Source: Sutterella sp. UBA4713 (GTDB taxonomy: Bacteria > Pseudomonadota > Gammaproteobacteria > Burkholderiales > Burkholderiaceae_F). From it: a stretch of DNA of 6,110 bases. Below are positions 1 to 5,946 of the stretch, piece by piece. A program made the position numbers and the translations under genes. Below the pieces are notes generated by a model. The model was not told the DNA's origin, searched no databases, and saw nothing but the letters and a program-made list of their open reading frames with translations. Each line of letters begins with the position of its first letter. Within the stretch, counting starts at the first letter, position 1. Location of the stretch: NCBI GenBank assembly GCA_002404465.1, contig DHJT01000076.1:22807-28916 (forward strand), written 5' to 3'.

Positions 1-283
1 TATCCAACAGGGGCAAATTAGAGCGAGTCTCTGAACGTTTTTCCCGTCGAAAATTTTCATTCGAATCCAATTTGGGAAAAGCCCATTGTGTGTCAGGTTC
101 GTTAGGCGCTGTGCTAATGTAATCCATGAGGAGGTCAATTAGAGTTCGTCAGGCAACATTGCGATTCTTCGGATAGTTGCAAGACCGATTCATCGTTCTA
201 CGATTGACTGGAGCAAGAACGATAGTTGGTGACTTAATCGAAGTCATCAAGCACTACGGCCTGATTTATATGTTTTTTGAGAA
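1..283. other. Left-edge region without a convincing gene
   Basis: No recognisable gene was found on either strand. On the minus strand a frame is open from an ATG at 127 to the left edge (42 codons, starting MDYISTAPNEPDTQWAF) and is hydrophilic in a protein-like way, but the ATG has no Shine-Dalgarno. The same frame continues upstream through one TGA at 151-149 to another ATG at 247. This could be the 5' end of a gene leaving the window, a decayed gene, or chance. A TTATAT at 266-271 might be a -10 element for the gene to the right, but no matching -35 lies at the right distance. Confidence 0.5.
192..223. repeat. 8-bp inverted repeat with 16-bp spacer
   Basis: ATCGTTCT at 192-199 is the exact reverse complement of AGAACGAT at 216-223. 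The spacer contains TTGACT at 204-209, which resembles a -35 hexamer, but no good -10 follows at 16-18 bp. It could be a regulator site upstream of the DUF362 gene or a small hairpin. There is no T-run, so it is not an obvious terminator. Confidence 0.35.
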
Positions 284-352
284 ATGAAGCCGAAACTAAT
301 TGCTTCAGTTATCGTTTTTTTTCGGAGCAGGAGAAACTTTTGCCATGGATAA
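284..352 (+). other. Out-of-frame signal-peptide start of the DUF362 gene
   Basis: An ATG at 284 opens a 22-codon reading frame beginning MKPKLIASVIVFF and stopping at TAA 350-352. It is one frame away from the DUF362 body. The frames meet at a run of eight T (315-322). With seven T the product would read MKPKLIASVIVFFGAGETFA and then MDKL, the DUF362 body. That is a normal Sec signal peptide: a lysine-rich start, a hydrophobic core and a T-F-A cleavage site. The initiation signal is weak, with only GAG at 279-281, two bases before the ATG. Possible explanations are an inactivating indel, slippage on the T-run during replication or transcription, or a sequencing error. The fit of frame, length and cleavage site makes chance less likely. 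Confidence 0.6.
329..334 (+). promoter_or_regulatory. Ribosome binding site for the ATG at 345
   Basis: AGGAGA lies 10 bases before the ATG at 345, and a second GGAG lies at 324-327. This supports internal initiation at 345 as opposed to the in-frame TTG at 300. If the signal-peptide reading is right, these same bases also encode the end of the hydrophobic core (Gly-Ala-Gly-Glu), so the purine-rich match may be partly incidental. Confidence 0.5.
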
Positions 353-1307
353 ATTAATCCGAACAAACATTCAACCCAACAGCCCTGTCATCGGAAGTCG
401 ACAGGTAACCGCTTCCGACGCTCAAGGATCTTTTGCGAAAGTCTATTTCACAAAACACATCGATGCAGAGCATTTGATTGCGCTATACAAGCACGTCAAT
501 GAGGCCGTTTTCGGGAAGGTGGCCATTAAACTCCACACAGGCGAGCGCCACGGTCCGAACATTCTTCCTCGGGACTTGGTCAAAGCCTTTCAAGCCCAAA
601 TTCCGACAAGCACCATTGTCGAGACCAATACCCTTTACAAAGGAGATCGTTACACAACGCAAGATCACCTGAGAACACTTGAAATCAACGGCTGGAATTT
701 CTGTCCGGTGGATATCATGGACGCCGACGGTACGGTGAATCTTCCGGTTCGGGGCGGCAAGCACCTGAAAGAAGTTTCCATGGGGAAAAATCTTGTCAAT
801 TACGACTCAATGATTGTGCTGACGCACTTTAAAGGACACGCCATGGGAGGCTTCGGCGGCTCCATGAAAAACATCGCTATCGGATGCGCCGACGGGCGAA
901 TCGGCAAGCAACAAGTACACGGCGTAAGTGATGTAAATTTACCTTGGGATCAATGGCCGGCCAAAGAACACCTCATGGAGACGATGGCTGAATCGGCCAA
1001 AGCAACGTGCGACTTTTTCGGAAAGCGCATCTGTTTTATCAATGTCATGCGTCGCATGTCAGTCGACTGCGATTGCGCAGGTCTTGCTGCGGCCGAACCG
1101 ACGATTCCGGATGTCGGAATCCTGGCGTCGACAGACATATTGGCCGTCGATCAAGCGTGCATTGACCTCGTTTTTAACATGACGCATCATGATAATCACG
1201 ATTTGGTCGAACGGATTGAATCTCGTCACGGGCTGCGTCAGCTCTCCTACATGAGAGAGCTCGGAATGGGAAATCCGCAGTACGAACTCATCTCAATCGA
1301 CGACTAA
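345..1307 (+). CDS. DUF362 domain-containing protein
   Basis: This 320-residue protein is a DUF362 family member by its family-like motifs: KLHTGE near residues 62-67, an IVETNT-type strand at 91-96, PVDIMDADG near 121-129, KGGKHLK-type RGGKHLK near 136-142, the glycine-rich FKGHAMGGFGG at 162-172, and SVDCDC at 239-244. The last carries two cysteines that could bind metal. The molecular function of the family is not settled. Many members carry a ferredoxin-like 4Fe-4S domain, but none is visible here. The ATG at 345 is preferred over a TTG at 300 because it has a purine-rich ribosome site. As read it has no export signal, but a signal peptide lies immediately upstream in another frame, and residue 1 falls exactly at the expected cleavage point. 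The gene therefore may be a frameshifted exported protein. It converges on the flavodoxin-like gene with a 169-bp gap. The family call is firm and the role unknown. Confidence 0.88.
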   Translation: MDKLIRTNIQPNSPVIGSRQVTASDAQGSFAKVYFTKHIDAEHLIALYKHVNEAVFGKVAIKLHTGERHGPNILPRDLVKAFQAQIPTSTIVETNTLYKGDRYTTQDHLRTLEINGWNFCPVDIMDADGTVNLPVRGGKHLKEVSMGKNLVNYDSMIVLTHFKGHAMGGFGGSMKNIAIGCADGRIGKQQVHGVSDVNLPWDQWPAKEHLMETMAESAKATCDFFGKRICFINVMRRMSVDCDCAGLAAAEPTIPDVGILASTDILAVDQACIDLVFNMTHHDNHDLVERIESRHGLRQLSYMRELGMGNPQYELISIDD

Positions 1308-1404
1308 CCCGAAGAGATTCTCCGATTTGCGAAAAATTTCAGTCAAAAATCATTAAGCTACATTCGCCTTACGCTCGGGGGTCGCTTAACGAACATCGCA
1401 TGTT

Positions 1405-1455
1405 GCTCCTTGCAAGCCGATTGCCCGCCATTTGAACGACAATCGGTTCAGGAGC
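1405..1455. repeat. Two-part inverted repeat between convergent genes
   Basis: GCTCCT at 1405-1410 pairs with AGGAGC at 1450-1455, and CCGATTG at 1417-1423 pairs with CAATCGG at 1440-1446. Between the two stems is an unequal internal loop, and the tip is a 16-base loop. The position between two converging stop codons (1307 and 1479) suits a structured 3' end shared by both transcripts. Neither strand has a T-run after the stem, so an intrinsic terminator cannot be claimed. The rest of 1308-1476 shows no gene. Confidence 0.35.
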
Positions 1456-1476
1456 GGTTCTCAGTCGGAAACCAAT

Positions 1477-2049
1477 CTATTTAATAAGCCCGTTTTCTTT
1501 AAGCCAGTTATGCACGCCGATGCTTTTGAGCGAAACGGAACCGTAGGTGACATAGTGCGTACCGAGTTTAGAGTTCGGGAGCAATTTCTCGAAATCTTCG
1601 CGCGTATGCATGAGACCGCCGCCTCCGTGTGTATTGCACGTTAAAACAAACTTTCCGTCAAGATTCACCGACCGAATCCACGTCTGAAGCGGGGAGGCAA
1701 TGTGATGCCACCAGGTCGGAGAAGCAAGAACAATTGTCTCGTAGTTTTCTAGGCGAATCGGAACAGGCTTAATCGGTCGCAAGACGTGATTCTCGATTTC
1801 CTCTTTCACAACCTTTGTCGTCGAGTTGTAGTCAGACGAATAGGGGGCCACGGTTTCAATGCGAAAGATGTCCGCACCGGTTGCATACTGAACGGCTCGA
1901 GCCACACTTTCCGTATTACCTGTCAGGGAAAAATAGACAACCGCAATCTTGGAAACACCTTGTGCATGGGAATTTGTCATCGTTTTAACAGTCAATGCCG
2001 GGAAAACGGCAAGAATGGGGAAAAGTTTGAGCAAGGAACGCTTGTTCAT
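1477..2049 (-). CDS. Exported flavodoxin-like protein
   Basis: This 190-residue protein is a single flavodoxin fold with an N-terminal export signal. Residues 1-30 have a basic start (MNKR, K8), a hydrophobic core LFPILAVFPALTV, and a plausible cleavage after SHA near residue 29. There is no lipobox cysteine and no twin arginine. From residue 34, IAVVYFSLTGNTE is the first strand plus the loop that binds the FMN phosphate (S41, T43, N45, T46). PYSSDYN at 69-75, the PTWW motif at 111-114 and THGGGG at 140-145 match flavodoxins of the small Flavodoxin_4-like type, where the last two sites frame the isoalloxazine ring. It probably carries electrons via FMN in the periplasm, but its partner is unknown. 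A start at M24 (ATG at 1980) would give a cytosolic form, but it has no ribosome site. The site before 2049 is also weak. The gene is divergent from the SIMPL gene and shares its upstream region. Confidence 0.85.
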   Translation of the reverse strand: MNKRSLLKLFPILAVFPALTVKTMTNSHAQGVSKIAVVYFSLTGNTESVARAVQYATGADIFRIETVAPYSSDYNSTTKVVKEEIENHVLRPIKPVPIRLENYETIVLASPTWWHHIASPLQTWIRSVNLDGKFVLTCNTHGGGGLMHTREDFEKLLPNSKLGTHYVTYGSVSLKSIGVHNWLKENGLIK

Positions 2050-2138
2050 AGCAGTCCGTAAGCAACTCTTGACTAAAGTCAGAAGCTTTATTGTTACCGT
2101 CTTAAATGAACACCAACAGGGACACTCCCTCGGGCGAC

Positions 2139-2159
2139 GTACGATTGTACATCGTACAA
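2139..2159. promoter_or_regulatory. Palindromic operator candidate in the divergent region
   Basis: Two palindromes overlap here. GTACGAT at 2139-2145 pairs with ATCGTAC at 2151-2157, and TTGTAC at 2145-2150 pairs with GTACAA at 2154-2159 around the centre ATC. The site lies in the 241-bp gap between the divergent flavodoxin-like (start 2049) and SIMPL (start 2291) genes, 90 bp from one start and about 130 bp from the other. Such a compact symmetric site suits a dimeric repressor or activator controlling one or both genes. No regulator gene is in the window. Promoter hexamers nearby are poor; TTACAA at 2173-2178 with TAAATA at 2194-2199 is the best for the + strand, with a short 15-bp spacer. 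Confidence 0.4.
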
Positions 2160-2278
2160 CTTTTTGCTTCAGTTACAAGTCTCTCCAATCGGTTAAATAC
2201 TGTTTCCGTCTGTTGCATGAACCCCTTTGTACGGAAAAATTGCGCAGAATGCCTTTGTCTCTTCAGTTGAACTTTTTT

Positions 2279-2283
2279 AAGGA
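2279..2283 (+). promoter_or_regulatory. Ribosome binding site deciding the SIMPL start
   Basis: AAGGA lies seven bases before the ATG at 2291. The reading frame stays open upstream as far as 1949, but that stretch runs antisense over the flavodoxin-like gene. This site and the signal peptide that follows fix the start at 2291. Confidence 0.75.
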
Positions 2284-2290
2284 TTGCGCC

Positions 2291-3031
2291 ATGAAAAAAA
2301 TGCGTATCGTTATTCCGGCCTTTTTGGCCGTTGCCGCTTTTTCAGCCGTAGCCGGCCTTCCCGCCGGGATGACTCCCGGGAAAACCGGAACGCTTGTCAG
2401 TCTTTCCGCAGAAGCGACGATTTCTCAAGCAAATGACCAAGCCACAGTGAATCTTTATTGCACACAAACCGGAAAGGATGCAACGGCGTTAACACGCTCG
2501 GTTCTTGAAATAACGGAAAAAGGTCTTGCGACTTTAAAGGCCTTAGCCATCCCGGATGCCAAATTTAAAACCACGGAACTTTCCTCTTGGCCCCAGTATG
2601 TGACCCCGAAAAAAGGGGAGGCGACCACCATCGGCGGCTGGCAGGTCAGGCAATCCCTGAGCATTACCGTCAAAGATGCCGCCCAGGCTGCCCGGATTAT
2701 TGAAGCCGCTCAACCATACTTTGCCTTTGACGGAATTTCTTTTTCACTCTCGCAAAAAGCACGACAAAGCGTTGAAACATCGCTCATTGACGAAGCAATG
2801 ACGCACCTCGGGGAGCGCGCAACGCAAGTGGCGCGTTCGATGGGAAAGAAGGCCTCGAACGTAAAAATCGAATCCTTAGATTTCGGACAAACCGGCTACC
2901 CGGTCGCCCGCATGTTACGTGCTGCGAAGGCTACGGCTTTCGACGCAACGGAAAACGCCGTCTTGCCGACGCTCGAAGCCGGAGAATCGAACGTAACTTT
3001 AAGAGTCAATGCTCAGGTTCGGATTAAATAA
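2291..3031 (+). CDS. Exported SIMPL domain (DUF541) protein
   Basis: This 246-residue protein begins with a Sec signal peptide: MKKMR, a hydrophobic core IVIPAFLAVAAFSAVA, and likely cleavage near residue 21 (AVA before GLPAG). The mature part, about residues 33-246, fits the SIMPL/DUF541 family. VSLSAEATISQANDQATVNL at 36-55 corresponds to the family's typical opening strand pair. A long helix follows at 64-86, then LSSWPQYVTP at 97-106, the strand GGWQVRQSLSITVKD at 115-129, FDGISFSLS at 146-154, and a helix with repeated alanines at 157-186. Length is usual for the family. Members are periplasmic or outer-membrane associated and have been linked to stress tolerance, but no enzymatic activity is established. 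The gene stands alone, divergent from the flavodoxin-like gene and possibly sharing an operator with it. A single cysteine (C57) sits in the mature part. Confidence 0.85.
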   Translation: MKKMRIVIPAFLAVAAFSAVAGLPAGMTPGKTGTLVSLSAEATISQANDQATVNLYCTQTGKDATALTRSVLEITEKGLATLKALAIPDAKFKTTELSSWPQYVTPKKGEATTIGGWQVRQSLSITVKDAAQAARIIEAAQPYFAFDGISFSLSQKARQSVETSLIDEAMTHLGERATQVARSMGKKASNVKIESLDFGQTGYPVARMLRAAKATAFDATENAVLPTLEAGESNVTLRVNAQVRIK

Positions 3032-3124
3032 TCTGAACTAAATTTTTATAAGGCCCGGCAGAACTCCCGAAAAGTTATGCAATCTTCAAACCGTTGAAAC
3101 GGAATAAAAAAACATTCAGCGGCG

Positions 3125-3171
3125 ACAAGTGCGGAAGACCCATTTCAAAGAAATGCCGCGAAGAAACTTGT
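3125..3171. repeat. Nested stem-loop in the SIMPL-uvrA convergent spacer
   Basis: Three stems nest around one centre. ACAAGT (3125-3130) pairs with ACTTGT (3166-3171), GCGG (3131-3134) with CCGC (3156-3159), and CATTTC (3141-3146) with GAAATG (3150-3155) over an AAA loop. Two six-base bulges, AAGACC and GAAGAA, lie on opposite sides. That is 16 pairs in 47 bases. On the minus strand seven T follow (3114-3108), about ten bases beyond the stem, so it could help end the uvrA-like transcript, though the gap is longer than in a standard terminator. No T-run follows on the plus strand. Confidence 0.4.
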
Positions 3172-3212
3172 GACTTAAGTGAGGGGTTGCTAAAAAATCT
3201 CGGCTAGCGAAA

Positions 3213-3281
3213 CATTCCGGACATTTCCGTTTTCCTTTTTTTCATCGTGATCTTGAAAAAAACTCAACGATATCCGGAATG
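3213..3281. repeat. 9-bp inverted repeat flanking a T/A-rich segment
   Basis: CATTCCGGA at 3213-3221 is the exact reverse complement of TCCGGAATG at 3273-3281. Two more pairs follow inside after one mismatch. The interior holds CTTTTTTTC near 3235-3243 and a run of seven A near 3256-3262, plus a smaller imperfect pairing of ATCGT (3244-3248) with ACGAT (3268-3272). The whole lies just past the stop of the uvrA-like gene (3315) and may act as a transcript end for one or both convergent genes. A very short stem CGGA/TCCG (3218-3229) directly before T-rich sequence is the nearest thing to a plus-strand terminator, but four pairs are too few to be sure. Confidence 0.4.
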
Positions 3282-3314
3282 AAATCGCACTGAAATCACC
3301 TGTCATTCGAAGAT

Positions 3315-5795
3315 TCAAATAAACCTGCCGGTCTGACTTTCCGAAGTTCCGCGGATATCGGCCGGCGTTCCTTGCGCGACAACGCGGCCGCCCTCCGTGC
3401 CCCCTCCGGGGCCGAGATCAATAACCCAGTCGGCGTTCCTGATGACATCAAGATCATGTTCAATCACGATAACGGTTGCGCCGTTTTCGATGAGTCTCTG
3501 GAAAACCTTAAGAAGCGTCATGACATCAAGTGGATGAAGGCCGATCGTCGGCTCGTCGAAGACGAAAACGGTATCCGATTGGGTCTTTCCCATTTCAGAG
3601 GCAAGCTTGAGGCGCTGCGCCTCGCCGCCCGAGAGCATCGGCGTCGCTTCTCCGAGCGTCAGGTAGCCGAGCCCCAGATCTTCAAGGGTCTTAAGTCGCT
3701 GAGAGACAAGTTTGAGACCGTCGCAGGCTTTCAAGGCGCTCGTGATGTCCATCGCCATGATTTCCGGAAACGAATAGCATTCGTGCACCTTATTTCGGTA
3801 CTTCACTTTCTTGGCATCGGCCGCATAGCGGGAGCCTCGGCATTCAGGACAGGGAATGTCGACGTCGGGAAGGAACTGAACATCAAGACTTACGATGCCT
3901 GTTCCGTCGCAGACAGGGCAACGGAGCTTACCGGTGTTATAAGAAAAATCACTCGCTTTCCAGCCGAGTACTTTAGCATCCTCAGTGCGGGCGAAGACCT
4001 TCCTTAATTCATCATGCACGTTTGCATAGGTTGCGACGGTCGAACGCACGTTGATGCCGATGGGCGAAGCGTCGATCAGCTTTACTTGTCGGATCTGCGG
4101 AGCGTCAATTGATTTGACATGCGAGGGCAGGGGCTTTCCGGCGAGTTTTTCCTGCATTGCCGGCACGAGCGACTCCAGAATGAGCGTTGATTTTCCAGAA
4201 CCCGAAACACCCGTGACCACCGTGAGGCGCCCCTTCGGGAACCTTACGGAGAGGGGATGCACCGTATGGATGCTTTCGGTTTTCATAGAAATGACACCGA
4301 GGTCGAACATCCGTCCCTTCGGCGTCACGTCGCGGCACCGAGTGGTTTTTCCGGATAAGAACGGACCGATCAGACTCTTCGGATCGGCCTTGATTGCTTT
4401 AAGCGGCCCTTTTGCGACAACCGTGCCGCCGCCGGCACCGGCTTTCGGTCCCATTTCGATCATCCAGTCCGCGGCGTTCAGAATCTGTACATCATGGTCG
4501 ACGAGGACGACGGAATTGCCGTCGCCGATGAGGTCTTTCATCACGCCAATCAATCCCATGATGTTAGCCGGATGAAGACCGATGGAAGGCTCATCGAGAA
4601 CGTAAAGGATGCCCGTCGTTCTGTTTCTGACAGCGCGCGCGAGCTGCATGCGCTGACGTTCGCCCGTTGAAAGAGACTCGGCGGAACGGTCAAGCGTCAG
4701 GTAGCCGAGCCCGAGATCAAGGAGGCGTTTTGCTGTTTCGAGGAAAGAGGCACAGATGGTTTCTGCCATCGGCCGCATCGGTTCGGGTAGCGTCCCCGGT
4801 ACGCCTTTAACCCAGAGAACAAGCTCGGAGAGCGTCATGCGACAGGCATTGTCAAGGCCGATTCCGCACAGACGCGGAGCCCGGGCAGCTTCCGAGAGAC
4901 GCGAGCCGTGGCAGTCCGGACAGACCTCTTCCTTCAGGAACTTCGCGACGCGCTTCATGCCGGCATCGTCCTTGACTTTGGCGAGCGCATTTTCAACTGT
5001 GTAAACAGCGTTGTAGTACGTAAAATCGAGTTCGCCCGCCGTCTGGATGTCGGAGTGCTTTGGTTTATAAAAGATGTGCTTCTTCACGGCAGGGCCGTTA
5101 AAGACGATGTTTTTTTCTTTTTCGGTAAGGTCTTTGAAGGGAACGTCGGTGCGCACGCCCATGGCGCGGCACACATCGGTCATCAATGACCACATGAGTG
5201 AATTCCAAGGAGCGACAGCACCTTCATCGATCGTGAGATTCGGATTCGGGACAAGCGTAGATCGGTCCACGGTTCTCACAATCCCTGTGCCGCCGCAGGT
5301 CCGGCAGGCTCCCTGACTGTTGAAGGCAAGATCTTCGGCAGAGGGTGCATAGAATTGCGCACCGCAAACAGGACAGTTGAGCGGCTTGCCGGCAGCGACA
5401 TTGAGACTGGGCGGTACGTAGTGGCCGTTCGGGCAACGGTGGCTTGCGAGGCGCGAGTACATCAGCCGCAAACTATTCAAAAGTTCGGTGCCCGTACCGA
5501 AGGTACTTCGGATCCCGGGAATTCCGGGCCTCTGGCGGAGCGCAAGTGCTGCCGGCACATAAAGAACTTCATCAACGTCAGCCTTCGGGGCCTCGGTCAT
5601 GCGGCGGCGCGTATAGGTTGAAAGCGCTTCAAGATAGCGCCTTGACCCTTCGGAATAAAGAATTCCCAATGCGAGCGACGATTTGCCAGATCCGGAGAGA
5701 CCGGAGACGGCCACGATTTTGCCGAGGGGCACGTTCACATCGATATTTTTGAGATTATGAACACGCGCACCGCGGATCTGAATGGTGTCGACCAT
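3315..5795 (-). CDS. UvrA-like ABC ATPase, class II, lacking UvrB-binding domain
   Basis: This 826-residue protein has the tandem UvrA layout. The first ATPase has Walker A GLSGSGKS (32-39), signature LSTGE (375-379), Walker B LDEPS (400-404) and H434. The second has GVSGSGKS (529-536), LSGGE (721-725), FDEPT (746-750) and H780. Zinc modules are C121/H125/C141/C144, the pair C164/C167 with C292/C295, and C626/C629/C649/C652 with the 19-residue spacing usual for the C-terminal UvrA zinc finger. The insertion region between C167 and C292 is kept. Classical UvrA is about 940 residues and has well over 100 between the CP.H and CP.C motifs; here there are about 20, so the UvrB-binding domain is missing. 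That marks class II UvrA (UvrA2, DrrC-like), linked in other bacteria to tolerance of DNA damage or intercalating drugs, not to standard excision repair. The first signature has T instead of G at its third position. The start at 5795 begins the conserved IRGAR.HNLK motif; its ribosome site is weak (GGTAA). No LexA box was seen upstream. Confidence 0.9.
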   Translation of the reverse strand: MVDTIQIRGARVHNLKNIDVNVPLGKIVAVSGLSGSGKSSLALGILYSEGSRRYLEALSTYTRRRMTEAPKADVDEVLYVPAALALRQRPGIPGIRSTFGTGTELLNSLRLMYSRLASHRCPNGHYVPPSLNVAAGKPLNCPVCGAQFYAPSAEDLAFNSQGACRTCGGTGIVRTVDRSTLVPNPNLTIDEGAVAPWNSLMWSLMTDVCRAMGVRTDVPFKDLTEKEKNIVFNGPAVKKHIFYKPKHSDIQTAGELDFTYYNAVYTVENALAKVKDDAGMKRVAKFLKEEVCPDCHGSRLSEAARAPRLCGIGLDNACRMTLSELVLWVKGVPGTLPEPMRPMAETICASFLETAKRLLDLGLGYLTLDRSAESLSTGERQRMQLARAVRNRTTGILYVLDEPSIGLHPANIMGLIGVMKDLIGDGNSVVLVDHDVQILNAADWMIEMGPKAGAGGGTVVAKGPLKAIKADPKSLIGPFLSGKTTRCRDVTPKGRMFDLGVISMKTESIHTVHPLSVRFPKGRLTVVTGVSGSGKSTLILESLVPAMQEKLAGKPLPSHVKSIDAPQIRQVKLIDASPIGINVRSTVATYANVHDELRKVFARTEDAKVLGWKASDFSYNTGKLRCPVCDGTGIVSLDVQFLPDVDIPCPECRGSRYAADAKKVKYRNKVHECYSFPEIMAMDITSALKACDGLKLVSQRLKTLEDLGLGYLTLGEATPMLSGGEAQRLKLASEMGKTQSDTVFVFDEPTIGLHPLDVMTLLKVFQRLIENGATVIVIEHDLDVIRNADWVIDLGPGGGTEGGRVVAQGTPADIRGTSESQTGRFI

Positions 5796-5845
5796 AGATA
5801 TTACCGAAATGGAAAGAGTTTCGATGTCTGCAAGTCTACTCAGGG

Positions 5846-5935
5846 TTCGGAGCCATCGGCATGATGACTTAGGGTAGCACCGTCAATCCACCAAAAATCA
5901 AGGCAAAACACGTTGACCGATTGCGGCGCTCCGAA
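5846..5935. repeat. 8-bp inverted repeat upstream of the uvrA-like gene
   Basis: TTCGGAGC at 5846-5853 is the exact reverse complement of GCTCCGAA at 5928-5935, with 74 bp between. It fills most of the 151-bp gap between the ankyrin-type gene's stop and the uvrA-like start. A TTGACG at 5886-5881 on the minus strand resembles a -35 box, but no acceptable -10 lies 16-18 bases on. The arms are far apart for a hairpin, so it may be chance. Confidence 0.25.
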
Positions 5936-5946
5936 TGCAAAGAACG

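Noticed and set aside
300..344. TTG at 300 as the DUF362 start
   Set aside because: It has no ribosome site before it, and the added residues (LQLSFFFGAGETFA) make sense only as the tail of the signal peptide read from the ATG at 284 in the other frame.
2217..2270. A 17-codon plus-strand frame (MNPFVRKNCAECL...) in front of the SIMPL gene
   Set aside because: It has no ribosome site and nothing to mark it as a real leader peptide. Such short frames are expected by chance.
1949..2290. A 114-residue N-terminal extension of the SIMPL protein
   Set aside because: The first part is antisense to the flavodoxin-like gene and the rest is the divergent promoter region. A ribosome site and signal peptide mark the start at 2291.
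3103..3119. Hairpin CCGTT-GA-AACGG followed by AATAAAAAAA as a plus-strand terminator
   Set aside because: The run is A, not T, on the plus strand, and on the minus strand the T-run comes before the stem, so neither direction fits an intrinsic terminator.
3372..4575. Long plus-strand frames at 3372-4007 and 4051-4575
   Set aside because: They run antisense to the uvrA-like gene, whose motifs are intact across the whole stretch.
5881..5886. Minus-strand TTGACG as the -35 box of a uvrA promoter
   Set aside because: The hexamer 17 bases on reads CATGCC, which is not a -10 element, and no better match lies at 16 or 18 bases.
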